Below are positions 1 through 10,764 of a DNA stretch of 64,000 nucleotides, piece by piece. How positions within the stretch are numbered: the stretch's first letter is position 1; each line of letters opens with the position of its first letter. The notes below the pieces were generated by a model that searched no databases, had not been told where the DNA came from, and saw only the letters and a program-made list of their open reading frames with translations. The DNA comes from Litsea cubeba (taxonomy: Eukaryota; Streptophyta; Magnoliopsida; Laurales; Lauraceae): contig CM022951.1 of the NCBI GenBank assembly GCA_012931725.1, forward strand, positions 10,767,042 to 10,831,041. The letters run 5' to 3'. A program made the position numbers and the translations under genes.

Positions 1-1340
1 TTTGAAAGTTTTAGCTCAAAACATTTATGATTGAGGAAATGCTAATCACATGTTAAAAGTAACTTGTAAAAGACATACCTAAGTATTCTACACAAGTTGT
101 GAAATTCAAAGAACAAAACATGTGATGCATATGGATTTCAATCAAATTAAAAATGAAGCTCAATATAAGTATGCCAAAAGCATTTTTAAAGTGTAAAACA
201 CAAATATAGATTTGATTGAAATTATGGGTCAAATCACATGTAATTAAAAGGACAACTTGAAAATGATATACCAATCAATGTTTAAACAAGTTGTAAAACT
301 TTAAAACAAAATACATGTGATTTATAAAGTTGTTGAATCCAAAACATAAGATAGATTTGAAAGTAATTTTCTTATGATGAAAAACAACAACCAAAGATTC
401 AACCAAGTATAGGAATCATGTTACATATGATTTCAAAGATGATTCCAAAACATGATTTACTTAGATATACCAATTTAAGTACTACTTGGTTTGAATCAAG
501 GTGATGTATCCAAAACAAAGAATCAATTCAAAACATAAACATGTAAGGACACAACAAATCATAGTTTAGCATGCTAACAAAGATTTACCAATAATTAGAA
601 CAAAGCATGAAAACATATGATTAGGAAAAGCAAGCTTACTTAGTGATTTAACTTCATTAATCCCAAGCTTTAGCTTTCCTAATGACCCTTAGTATCCCTT
701 AGCTCATTCCCCTTTGTTTGGCCTCAAATCACCTCAAGGAGGGCCTAAGAGTTCCCCTTTTAATCAACACTTTTTCAATGGGAATGAACTAGTATTTATA
801 CCCAAAAAGTGGGTTTCTGCGAGTCCCCGGTCGACCCCATGACAGGCCCGGTCGACCCCATCCAAACGGTCAGAAAAATGACCGTTGGAGAGCCAAACGG
901 CTCTCTGCCCAGTCGACCCGCAGTGTACGCGGTCGACCGGGATGTGTACTCGGTCGACCGGGTACACTGGGCCCTGGGCCACTTTTCCCATTTTGCATAC
1001 TTTTGCAATTTTCAAAGATTTTTGATGTGGGACTTGTTGGGGCCATTAAATCAAGCTTGAAACATGATTTAAATCAATCTAAGTATTTTTTAAAATCATG
1101 AATCATAAAAAGCCACAAATCATTTGAGACAACTTAGGCTAAGCTTGATTCTTAAAAACTCTTTTCAAAACTAAATGCATCCAAGTTTTAAAATCAAAAC
1201 ATGCATGAACCAAGATTTCTAAAAACAATGCATGTGAAAATCAAGATTTCAAGATTTCTAAATCAATGCTCATGTGAAAACTCAAATGATGATTTAAATG
1301 ATAATGCATCCATCAAATTGCAAACACAAAATCCCTAACA
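1..1340 (-). repeat. E1 3' LTR (partial)
   Basis: It matches 4903-6243 with only about three differences (two substitutions and a 1-bp indel), so the insertion is very recent. It ends at the terminal ACA next to the polypurine tract. It contains five GTCGAC-centred palindromes at 828-961 and a TATA-like TATAAATA read on the minus strand near 793-800, with the palindromes upstream of that TATA. Confidence 0.93.
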
Positions 1341-1910
1341 ATCTCCCCCTTTGCAATTTGATGGCAACTCACTCAACACTGAATTTTCACACTAAGTCTT
1401 CAGCTCCCCCTTAGCTGGACAAGTCTTGAAATCTCTTGGATGCTTCTTTGACTTAGCTTGGGCTCTTGTTCTTTTTCTTCATTCTTGATGCTTGGAGCTT
1501 GATCATTCTTCAAGCTTTCTTTTCTTCTTTAGCCAAGCAACTTCTTTAACTCCCAAGCTTAGTCTTCTTTCAACTCTCCCCCTTTGACCATGCACTCTCT
1601 CTCTTTTTGGCAAGATATGCATCTTCTCCCCCTTTGGAAGATAATACAAAATCTCCCCTTAGATAAATTGACAATATTCTCCCCTTTTGACATCTAGAAT
1701 ATTCTCCCCCTTTGACATTAAATTGCAAAGGTACCTACACACATGACATAAGGAAAATACCTTTTAGTAGCACCTGTTAACGAAAGAAATCGAAAATGAA
1801 ATATATAACAGGTGTCATGTATGTAGTAGTCTAAGGGTATAAAGCCAATTCAATGGTGAATTTGATCAAAACTAATACTTCCTATGAAGGTTTATACTCC
1901 CCCTCAATCC
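1341..1910 (-). other. E1 polypurine tract and extra PPT-like copies
   Basis: The tract adjoining the LTR reads GCAAAGGGGGAGAT on the minus strand. Further AAGGGGGAG-like copies (CTCCCCC on the plus strand) occur near 1404, 1576, 1627, 1704 and 1899, with weaker ones near 1653 and 1680. PPT primes plus-strand DNA synthesis. From memory, multiplication of this motif upstream of the 3' LTR is a described Sirevirus trait. Confidence 0.75.
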
Positions 1911-2079
1911 ATTCTCTCCTTTTGTCAAACTTTTGACAAAGATTTAACTATTTGGTTCAAGAAGAAGATGGTTTTACCAATTGAGGGTAAACTTCAAGGA
2001 AAGGATTAGATTCATTTAACTATAGAGCTCAATATGATCAAATTACCAAGATTAAGAGCAAGGTCATGGAGAAAAGCAA

Positions 2080-3970
2080 CCATGGATACCAATTGGAATA
2101 AAGAATACCAATTGAGATTAAAGGATATGACTATTATCTCAATCACTCTAAAATGGAGTTAAAAGAATATCATTACTAGGATCAATCCAAATTAGAGCTA
2201 TCCATGATGTAATGGGGTTTATTCAACATAGCATCAATCAATATACCTATGAAAAACATATGCTATGTAAATTTTGAAATCATTTCATCCAATCAAAAAA
2301 TATGACTATTATGTGCACAAGATGAATGAAATGAAGTTCAAACATGAAGCCTACCTCAACCATTAACCAACCAAGATTATTAACTCATAAACATGGTGGT
2401 CATAAGATTTATACCTATATGAGCATGAGAGGTGGCAAACATGAAGATTATGATGCTAATGAAATGTGACAAATATAAGGTCAAGCATCATAAAAGAATA
2501 TTCATCACTTTTAATGATATAACTAATGAGCATAGTGATGAACATGAGAAATTGCATATAAAGATATAACTTGGAGATGTATGCAATTTGAAAAGCCATA
2601 TGAACTCAACATGAAGGAAATCCATCTAAAGTAGATGTGCCTATAAGATACAAAGAATGGATTTTGATGAGAGTCTCATATGATCATAAATATGATATTG
2701 AAAAATGCACAAGCAATATTACTATGAAATTATGCATAAATCAATATCACAACCATCCATCTATAGCAAAGATTATGAAGTACAAAGGATGGATTTGAGA
2801 GTTCTAGTATGGTATCCACAAATGTAACTTAAGAGCACAACCATACATGGAACTATTTGACATTTGCATAGAGAGGATCAATTACAATCAAGATCTAACT
2901 CATACCATATCATCAACAAAGAATATAACTATGCATGCACAAATAGGTATGAAGTTAGAACGATGTCATGGATCGCATATAGATGAAAAAGGATCTCATA
3001 TAAGGTATACCTATGAAGAACAATGGTTTAATTCCAATTCATCTAAAATGATCCATTAATCTATCATGTAAAATCTCCACTCTAGCAAATGTACTAAGCT
3101 TACAATGCAATGGAAAATGGATATGAGGATCATACCAAATGAGCTTAGCACACAAAATCAAATATGTACTTAAGAAACTCAAATGATAATGAAACAAAAG
3201 ATTTTACTATAAAGCACATAAATAATCATCAATTTGCATTAATGAAACGATATACAAAGTTAGGCAAAAACATGCAAATCAATGACATCATACCCAACCA
3301 TACAAAGTAAGACATAATAACAAAGTCAATTTGCATTTGAAGGAATGTAACTTTGTTGAGCAAAGATGCAAATTGCTTGTAAAATGTATTTCCTTCTAAA
3401 TGATATAAACATAAGCACAAGGAAATAAACTCATGGAAAATGCTTCAATAAATATAACTAATAAGGCTTAGAACATTTTCCAAAGATCTTTAATTCACTC
3501 CAATCAAGTGATTTTGAAAACCATGAAGTGAACTAATACCATATTTTCAATTTGTATCCTAAATATGACAATAGATACTCATACAAATTGAACACATATT
3601 TTCCATACAAAAAGATATAACTTGTAAGTTCATGGAAAATCTAAATTGATTTGAATCATTTGTTTTACAAAATAATCTAACTATGATATCCAAACAAATG
3701 ATTTTCCAACATCAATTGATCATGAAAAATCTAGCTAAGAAAGCTTTTGTAATCACAATCAATTGATGATCATCAAATAGAAATGCACTACAATAGTAAT
3801 AACTATATGAGAACGAAATGCAAATCTATATGAGGATATTGCAATCAAATGATTTTGAAAACCAAGGATATAACTAAGAAAGTTCATGTAGACAAAATCA
3901 AATGATCACAAAGAAACATTGCATTTTAAGAGATGTGACTATGTAGAAACAAAATGCAAATGTAACATGA
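2080..3970 (-). repeat. Serial short inverted repeats (hairpin chain) in the E1 interior
   Basis: Consecutive inverted repeats with 7-12 bp arms and loops of about 17-38 nt follow one another. Arm pairs read directly: 2227-2234/2260-2267, 2280-2288/2326-2334, 2450-2457/2484-2491, 2501-2509/2534-2542, 2549-2557/2581-2589, 2618-2625/2657-2664 (inside 2597-2603/2676-2682), 2693-2701/2741-2749, 3328-3336/3366-3374, 3387-3395/3419-3427, 3434-3442/3474-3482, 3546-3557/3581-3592, 3598-3606/3632-3640, 3654-3665/3692-3703, 3710-3720/3758-3768 and 3920-3928/3952-3960. Many loops hold a variant of GATATAACTA. No protein is encoded. Function is unknown. Confidence 0.7.
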
Positions 3971-4315
3971 CCAACAATTAGATATGACAAAAAAATAGGT
4001 TGGTCTAGTGAGGTTCAAGTCCTTAAGGTTAGTCCAAAAGTCTACCTTTGAAGATTCACTTAAGGTCTTGAAAAGGTTGTCCTTGAGGGTTCACTTTGAG
4101 GTCCCACCAACTCTTGGAGTTTTAACTCGAAAAAGTTTTAGAGTGGTGAGATTGAATCTTAGGGGAATTAGAGAGCTAGGAAAGAAAATTCATTTTCAAC
4201 CATAGTGGAAATCATTCTTAATGATATGCAATGAAACACAACTCTAGGGTTCAAATCTAGATTTAAGCATATAAGGATCAACTCCGGGTGTTTAAGCCCT
4301 AAATGGAGTAACCTT

Positions 4316-4327
4316 GCTCTGATACCA
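4316..4327 (-). promoter_or_regulatory. E1 primer-binding site (initiator tRNA-Met)
   Basis: The minus strand reads TGGTATCAGAGC, the usual plant copia primer site complementary to the 3' end of initiator tRNA-Met, 2 nt from the LTR terminus. Confidence 0.93.
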
Positions 4328-4329
4328 CT

Positions 4330-6243
4330 TGTAAGTCCTTGGGATCCTAACCCTAGAGGGGGGGTGAATAGGGTGAGCTACACTAAATGACTAATTATGA
4401 CCAATTTTAACTTCTTTAATTTAACTAGTCACTTGTGATGATTAACATACATAATGCGGAAGCTAAACAACATAATCACCACATAGCACACACCACAACA
4501 CAATATTTATAGTGGTTCGGCCAACGTGCCTACATCCACTACCGGCTTGTGTTCCTCACACCCCACCGGATTTCCACTATGTATGCTTTTCAATAGGCTA
4601 AGCAATAACCTTTACAACTATGCTTTTCTAGGCTAAGCAATAACCTCTTACAATATGCTTTTCAAGGCTAAGCAATAACCTCTTCAACCACAAGGTTGGT
4701 TATCTCTCTAAGTAGTGTCTATAATACACTTGATGGAGATTACAATTTTGGCTCATATAAATTGCCTCTAAATAGGCGGATATAAAAGTGAAAAACTAAC
4801 TCACACAAACACTATATGAATGCAAAGATGAATGCACAAAGTGTATGCATGATGTCCTCAATCAATTTTAAAATAAAAGCTCATAAATGTATGCCAAAGG
4901 CTTTTGAAAGTTTTAGCTCAAAACATTTATGATTGAGGAAATGCTAATCACATGTTAAAAGTAACTTGTAAAAGACATACCTAAGTATTCTACACAAGTT
5001 GTGAAATTCAAAGAACAAAACATGTGATGCATATGGATTTCAATCAAATTAAAAATGAAGCTCAATATAAGTATGCCAAAAGCATTTTTAAAGTGTAAAA
5101 CACAAATATAGATTTGATTGAAATTATGGGTCAAATCACATGTAATTAAAAGGACAACTTGAAAATGATATACCAATCAATGTTTAAACAAGTTGTAAAA
5201 CTTTAAAACAAAATACATGTGATTTATAAAGTTGTTGAATCCAAAACATAAGATAGATTTGAAAGTGATTTTCTTATGATGAAAAACAACAACCAAAGAT
5301 TCAACCAAGTATAGGAATCATGTTACATATGATTTCAAAGATGATTCCAAAACATGATTTACTTAGATATACCAATTTAAGTACTACTTGGTTTGAATCA
5401 AGGTGATGTATCCAAAACAAAGAATCAATTCAAAACATAAACATGTTAAGGACACAACAAATCATAGTTTAGCATGCTAACAAAGATTTACCAATAATTA
5501 GAACAAAGCATGAAAACATATGATTAGGAAAAGCAAGCTTACTTAGTGATTTAACTTCATTAATCCCAAGCTTTAGCTTTCCTAATGACCCTTAGTATCC
5601 CTTAGCTCATTCCCCTTTGTTTGGCCTCAAATCACCTCAAGGAGGGCCTAAGAGTTCCCCTTTTAATCAACACTTTCTCAATGGGAATGAACTAGTATTT
5701 ATACCCAAAAAGTGGGTTTCTGCGAGTCCCCGGTCGACCCCATGACAGGCCCGGTCGACCCCATCCAAACGGTCAGAAAAATGACCGTTGGAGAGCCAAA
5801 CGGCTCTCTGCCCAGTCGACCCGCAGTGTACGCGGTCGACCGGGATGTGTACTCGGTCGACCGGGTACACTGGGCCCTGGGCCACTTTTCCCATTTTGCA
5901 TACTTTTGCAATTTTCAAAGATTTTTGATGTGGGACTTGTTGGGGCCATTAAATCAAGCTTGAAACATGATTTAAATCAATCTAAGTATTTTTTAAAATC
6001 ATGAATCATAAAAAGCCACAAATCATTTGAGACAACTTAGGCTAAGCTTGATTCTTAAAAACTCTTTTCAAAACTAAATGCATCCAAGTTTTAAAATCAA
6101 AACATGCATGAACCAAGATTTCTAAAAACAATGCATGTGAAAATCAAGATTTCAAGATTTCTAAATCAATGCTCATGTGAAAACTCAAATGATGATTTAA
6201 ATGATAATGCATCCATCAAATTGCAAACACAAAATCCCTAACA
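4330..6243 (-). repeat. E1 5' LTR (complete, 1914 bp)
   Basis: Bounded by TG (4330-4331) and CA (6242-6243) on the plus strand. The minus-strand 3' end carries the C-rich motif CTATTCACCCCCCCTCTAGG shared with element C. A GTCGAC palindrome cluster recurs at about 5731-5864. Confidence 0.93.
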
Positions 6244-6557
6244 TGGTGTTTAGGGTTTGGTGATCCTATCTGTGGGTGCAGATAAATTGTAAAGGGAGTC
6301 GGTGCTTTCTAGATAGTTGGTGCTATCTGAAACTAAGGGTTGGTGCTCTTTGTCGTTGGTGCGACTAAATAAGATTCAGATCTGTCCCGGATTGGTGTTC
6401 GGACAGTCTTTGAACCGTGGACGTAGCCTTTCGGTGAACCACGTTAAATCTGGTGTCATTGTGTTGTTTGACTTGTTTTGTTGTTGAATTGGACCTGTTT
6501 TCAGAAATCACTGATTCACCCCCCCCCCCCCCCTCTCAGTGATCGCGGTATCCAACA
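6244..6557 (+). repeat. Copia A 5' LTR, 3' portion
   Basis: It matches 11593-11900 and ends TCCAACA. The missing upstream portion was displaced by the E1 insertion. Confidence 0.93.
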
Positions 6558-6559
6558 AT

Positions 6560-6571
6560 TGGTATCAGAGC
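6560..6571 (+). promoter_or_regulatory. Copia A primer-binding site (tRNA-Met)
   Basis: TGGTATCAGAGC begins two bases after the LTR end; it primes minus-strand DNA synthesis. Confidence 0.95.
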
Positions 6572-6623
6572 AAGGTTCCCTTGATCAGTTTAATTCGCTA
6601 AGGGTGATCTCTTGTCAAATCAC

Positions 6624-7910
6624 ATGGCAGTCAATACAGGGAATATGAAAGCACCTCTGTTTGATGGTTCTAATTACTCCTTTTGGAAGATTAGGATGCA
6701 AGCCTTCATCAAATCTCTTGGCTATGATGTTTGGGAGGCTGTCAGAGCCGGTTACAATGCTGCCACCGTACCCAATGATACAGCATCGAAGAAGTTGGCA
6801 GACAACGACTCCAAGGCGCAGAATGCACTCTTTAGTGGCCTTGTGGACAGCGAGCTTGTCAAAGTAATTGCATGCAAAACAGCCAAGGAAATTTGGGACA
6901 AGTTGCAAAGCATACATGAAGGTGATGAGAAGATTAAAGAAGCCAAATTGCAAACTCATCGCTCTCAATTCGAGTCTCTTCGCATGGAGGAAAGCGAGAA
7001 TGTTGACTCGTATATGCAACGAGTGAATGAAGTCACGAATGACATTCGTGGACTAGGGGAGGAGATTAAAGAGCCGGTCATCGTCAAAAAGGTTCTAAGA
7101 TCTCTTCTTCCCCGGTTTGATTCAAAAGTCTCAGCTATCGAAGAAGCCAAAGATCTGAATGCATTTTCCATGGATGAATTACATGGTTCTCTAACTGCCT
7201 ATGAGATGCGCATAGGAAAAACGTCTTCATCTGATAAAGAAGCGGCCTTCAAAGTTCAGAAAAAGGCAAAAGAGACTGCTGGTCATGATGTTGATTCTGA
7301 TGATGATGAGCTTGAGGCTCAATTTGTTAGAAAGTTGAAGAAAGGAAGCAATGGCAAGTACAAAGGGAAGCTACCCTTTAAATGCTTCAATTGTGGAGGT
7401 ATTGGTCACTTTGCTGCGAAGTGTCCGCTAAAAGAAGACAATGATAATGACTCTTATACTGAAAAGAGTAAAGGAAAGAGAAATTTTAGAAAAAGGGGCA
7501 AAGCTAAAAACTTTTTATGTCAACAAGATGACAGCACGTCTGAAACTTCAGACGATGATGAATCAACCGAAGCTCTCTTCATGGTCACTGTTGAAGAAGA
7601 AGAAGAGCTAGATCCGGAAGAGGATGAGGAGGCTGAAGTCAATCTTGAAGAGGAACTCATAGCCGCACTTGAGGAGCTAAGCATGGAACGCAAATCAAGT
7701 AAGAAAAATCTGAAACTTCTCCATGAATCTGAAAGTTCTATTATTGCTTTGAAAACTCAAGTAGAAGAATATAAAAGAATGGTAGAAGTCCTTGAAAACC
7801 AAATAAGTATAAAAAAGGAAGAGGCTATGAAACTTGAAACTGAGATCGCTAGAGCAAAGGCTGAAAATTTGGAAAATAGCAAAAAAATTCAAAGCGCTCC
7901 AAGCGATTGA
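6624..7910 (+). pseudogene. gag: Copia A Gag (frameshifted before protease)
   Basis: Structural protein of the retrotransposon particle. The ATG at 6624 is chosen because it is the first ATG after the primer site and fits copy B. The N-terminal half is a UBN2-type copia Gag domain (LFDGSNYSFWKIRMQAF near the start). One CCHC knuckle, CFNCGGIGHFAAKC, begins near residue 254. An acidic Glu-rich stretch and a Lys/Glu-rich predicted coiled coil follow. Coiled coils are reported for Sirevirus Gag proteins. The frame ends at 7910 because of a 1-nt insertion in an A run near 7885 relative to copy B; the ancestral frame ran on into pol. Confidence 0.93.
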
Positions 7911-10518
7911 AGGGACTATGAAACTCGATGAACTACTGAAAGTTCAAAGACCTGCCCACTTCAGATTTGGTCTAGGATTTGAGAAAGGTGAATCCTCTAA
8001 GATTGCACCTCCTGAAAAGAAAGAGTTTGTGAAGCAAGTCACTGCACCTTCTAACTCTATGAAGCCCACTCAACCTAGAAAGGAGTCCATTCCTGTTAGA
8101 AAGGTAATGAAGACTAACCAGCCACAAAGAAGATACAAATTCTATGGTTATTGCTTTCATTGTAATATGTTTGGACATAAAAGAGCTGATTGCAAATTCT
8201 ATGTAAGAAACAGCCCATTTGTGACTAGGAATCCTTTTTCAATCCTAAGTAGCCACAAAATTGAGTGCTATATGTGTCATAATTATGGACACTTGGCTAG
8301 GGATTGTAGGTTGCATATTGCTAACAAATTTCAGGTTGAAAAGAAACCCAAGTTAGTCAAGGCTTGGAGAGCAAAGCAAAGTGCAGAAAGTCCCAAAGAA
8401 TCTCTCATTGTGCAAAGGGCATTCAATGCACAAAAGAAGGCAGCACCATGGGTCCTTGATAGTGGTTGTTCAAGCCATATGACTGGTGATAAAGAGAAAT
8501 TCATCAAATTACAGCACTATGAAGGCGGTTCAGTGAAGTTTGGCAACAATGATGGTGCCAAAATCTGCGGAAAAGGTGTTATTCAGCTTATGGCAAACAA
8601 GATCAGATCTGAAGAAGTCTTATATGTGTCTGGATTGAGACACAACCTGCTTAGTGTGAGCCAGATCTGTGACAAGGGTCACGAAGTTATCTTCACAAAG
8701 AATGGGTTTGCCATCAAGAAGAGTAGCAACGGCAAAACAGTGGCAACTGGATCAAGAACTGCTGGAAATCTCTATATATTGTCAGATGGAGCTGAAAAGA
8801 CCTGCTTGATGAGTCGGACAGAGGAAAGTTGGTTGTGGCACAAACGCCTTGGGCATCTAAGCTTTGATAACATGTCAAAGATTTGCAATTCAAAGGCTGT
8901 AAGAGGCATGTCTACAGTTGAAAAGCCTTCCAATCCCATTTGCGACTCTTGCCAAAAGGGAAAGCAAACGAGGGTTATGTTCAAGTCAAAGGAGCATCAT
9001 TCCAAGAAACCTCTTGAGCTAGTGCACACTGATCTCTGTGGACCGATGCGAACTCAAAGCACCAATGGAGATAAGTATTTCATGTTATGCATTGATGATT
9101 ATACTCGTATGACATGGGTATTGTTTCTTAAGCATAAGCATCAAGCACTTGATCGTTTTAAAGTGTTTAAAGCAAGGTTGGTTTGTAAAGGCTATGCTCA
9201 AGTTGAAGGCATAGATTTTGAAGAGACCTTTGCACCGATGGCTCGTCTGGAAGCTATTCGTATGTTTCTTGCATTGGCAGCATACAAAATCTTCAAGGTA
9301 TTTCAGATGGACGTAAAGTCAGCTTTCTTGAATGGTTTACTTGAAGAAGAGGTCTACATTGAGCAACCTGATGGTTTTCTCATTAGCAAAAATTCAGATC
9401 TAGTGTGCAAATTGAAAAAGGCTCTTTATGGACTGAAACAAGCGCCAAGGGCATGGTATGCAAGGCTGGATCTCTATCTCCGTAAGATCGGTTTTGGAAA
9501 AGGAATGGTTGATAGCAATCTGTATGTCAAAACTGAGTTAAGCAAACAGCTGGTTGTCATTGTTTATGTTGATGACATAATCTTTGGTGGCAATGATGAG
9601 GAGATGTGTAGGAATTTCGCTGAAGAGATGAAGAAAGAATTTGAGATGTCAATGCTTGGAGAACTAAAGTTCTTTCTTGGTTTACAAGTTCAGCAGCTGA
9701 AACATGGCATCTTCATATCACAAATGAAGTACATTAAGGAAATGCTGAAACGGTTCAATATGGAAGACAGCAAGCCAGTGAGCACACCAATGTCAACGAA
9801 CACGAAGCTTAGCAAAGATGATAAGGCCTCGTCCGTTGATCATACCACCTATCGCTCTATGATAGGAAGCTTGCTCTACTTAACTGCTACAAGACCAGAT
9901 CTTCTACAAGCAGTATGTATGGTTGCACGTTTTCAAGAAGCACCAACTGAAACGCACCTTACAGCAGTGAAAAGAATCTTTCGATATCTGAAAGGTACTA
10001 TGGAGCTTGGTATCTGGTATCCCAAAGGAAAATCCTTCACTCTTGTTGCATATTCTGATGCCGATTGGGCTGGATGCGTAGATGATCGCAAAAGTACTAG
10101 CGGCGGCGCATTTTATCTTGGAGAAAGATTAGTTGCTTGGCATAGTAAGAAGCAAGACTCAGTATCCCTTTCGACAGCGGAAGCGGAATATATTGCAGCG
10201 GCAACTTGTTGTACGCAAGTGTTATGGATGCGGCAAATGCTCTCTGATCTAGGAGTTCCTACAACGGATCCTACGCCGATCCTATGTGACAACACGAGTG
10301 CAATTCATATATCTAAGAATCCTGTTCAGCACTCTCGAACAAAGCATGTAGCAATTCGTTATCATTTTCTGAAAGATAAAGTTGCTGATGGAGAGGTCAA
10401 GTTGGAGTATGTTCCAACAACTGAGCAAGTGGCTGATATTTTCACGAAACCTCTGCCAAAGGAAGTCTTCGAGTATCTCCGGAAAAAGTTAGGAGTTACT
10501 CACTCTCCTAAACCGTAG
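7834..10518 (+). pseudogene. pol: Copia A Pol: protease, truncated integrase, RT and RNase H
   Basis: True coding resumes after about 7886; the first residues are out-of-frame gag. In order: two CCHC knuckles (from 8152 and 8266), aspartic protease DSGC (D codon at 8458), GAG-pre-integrase (LWHKRLGHLSF, about 8835), the integrase core start HTDLCGPM (about 9025), then an abrupt jump at about 9170 into RT (RLVCKGYAQVEGIDFEETFAP). RT has YVDD at 9565-9576, and RNase H has SDADWAG and AEAEY (about 10050-10200). Relative to copy B, 318 codons are missing in frame, removing the second D and E of the integrase triad, its C-terminus and the RT N-terminus. Both junction sides carry AAAGCA. Confidence 0.95.
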
Positions 10519-10764
10519 GAGTTGTGCTTGAAAGGGGGAGCAATGCGTTCATTGAATATCCTATTCGCTCCTCGGTTTGGTCCCTTTGGACTTGTTGTCA
10601 AAGGGGGAGAGACGTTATGCTATGATAGCAAGGAGAGTTGTTATGCTATGAAAGCTAGGGGGAGATTGTTGAAAATGCATGGTTGATATTTCCGAATTTC
10701 AGAATTGGTTCCAAGTGAGTGTTGAAGTTCCAATAGTGTTGCCAACAATTCCAAAGGGGGAGAT
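10519..10764 (+). other. Copia A 3' noncoding region with repeated polypurine tracts
   Basis: Purine motifs AAAGGGGGAG, AAAGGGGGAGA, TAGGGGGAGATT and AAAGGGGGAGATT are spaced through this region, the last touching the 3' LTR at 10765. The final copy should be the functional plus-strand primer. Confidence 0.85.

Larger units (their letters stand above)
1..6243 (-). mobile_element. E1: non-autonomous Sirevirus-like LTR retrotransposon, cut by the window start
   Basis: Two near-identical LTR segments (1-1340 and 4903-6243) flank a 3.0-kb interior, and the full 5' LTR spans 4330-6243. Minus orientation follows from a tRNA-Met primer site next to the right LTR and a polypurine tract next to the left LTR. 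LTRs start TGTTAGGG and end CA when read on the minus strand. The interior has no open frame with gag or pol similarity, so the element must use proteins from a relative. It sits inside the 5' LTR of copia A: the sequence resuming at 6244 matches the A LTR from 11593. About 570 bp of its 3' LTR, and the left TSD copy, lie outside the window; the right TSD copy should be TGGTG (6244-6248). Confidence 0.88.

Noticed and set aside
764..1015. 83-codon frames in the E1 LTR containing VDRVH-type repeats
   Set aside because: Translation of the GTCGAC palindrome cluster, open on both strands and regulatory in nature.
6560..6571. tRNA-Met gene
   Set aside because: Only the 12-nt complement of the tRNA 3' end is present, as a retrotransposon primer site.
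6615..7019. 134-codon minus-strand frame opposite copia gag (also in B)
   Set aside because: Antisense shadow of a conserved Gag domain, with no independent support.
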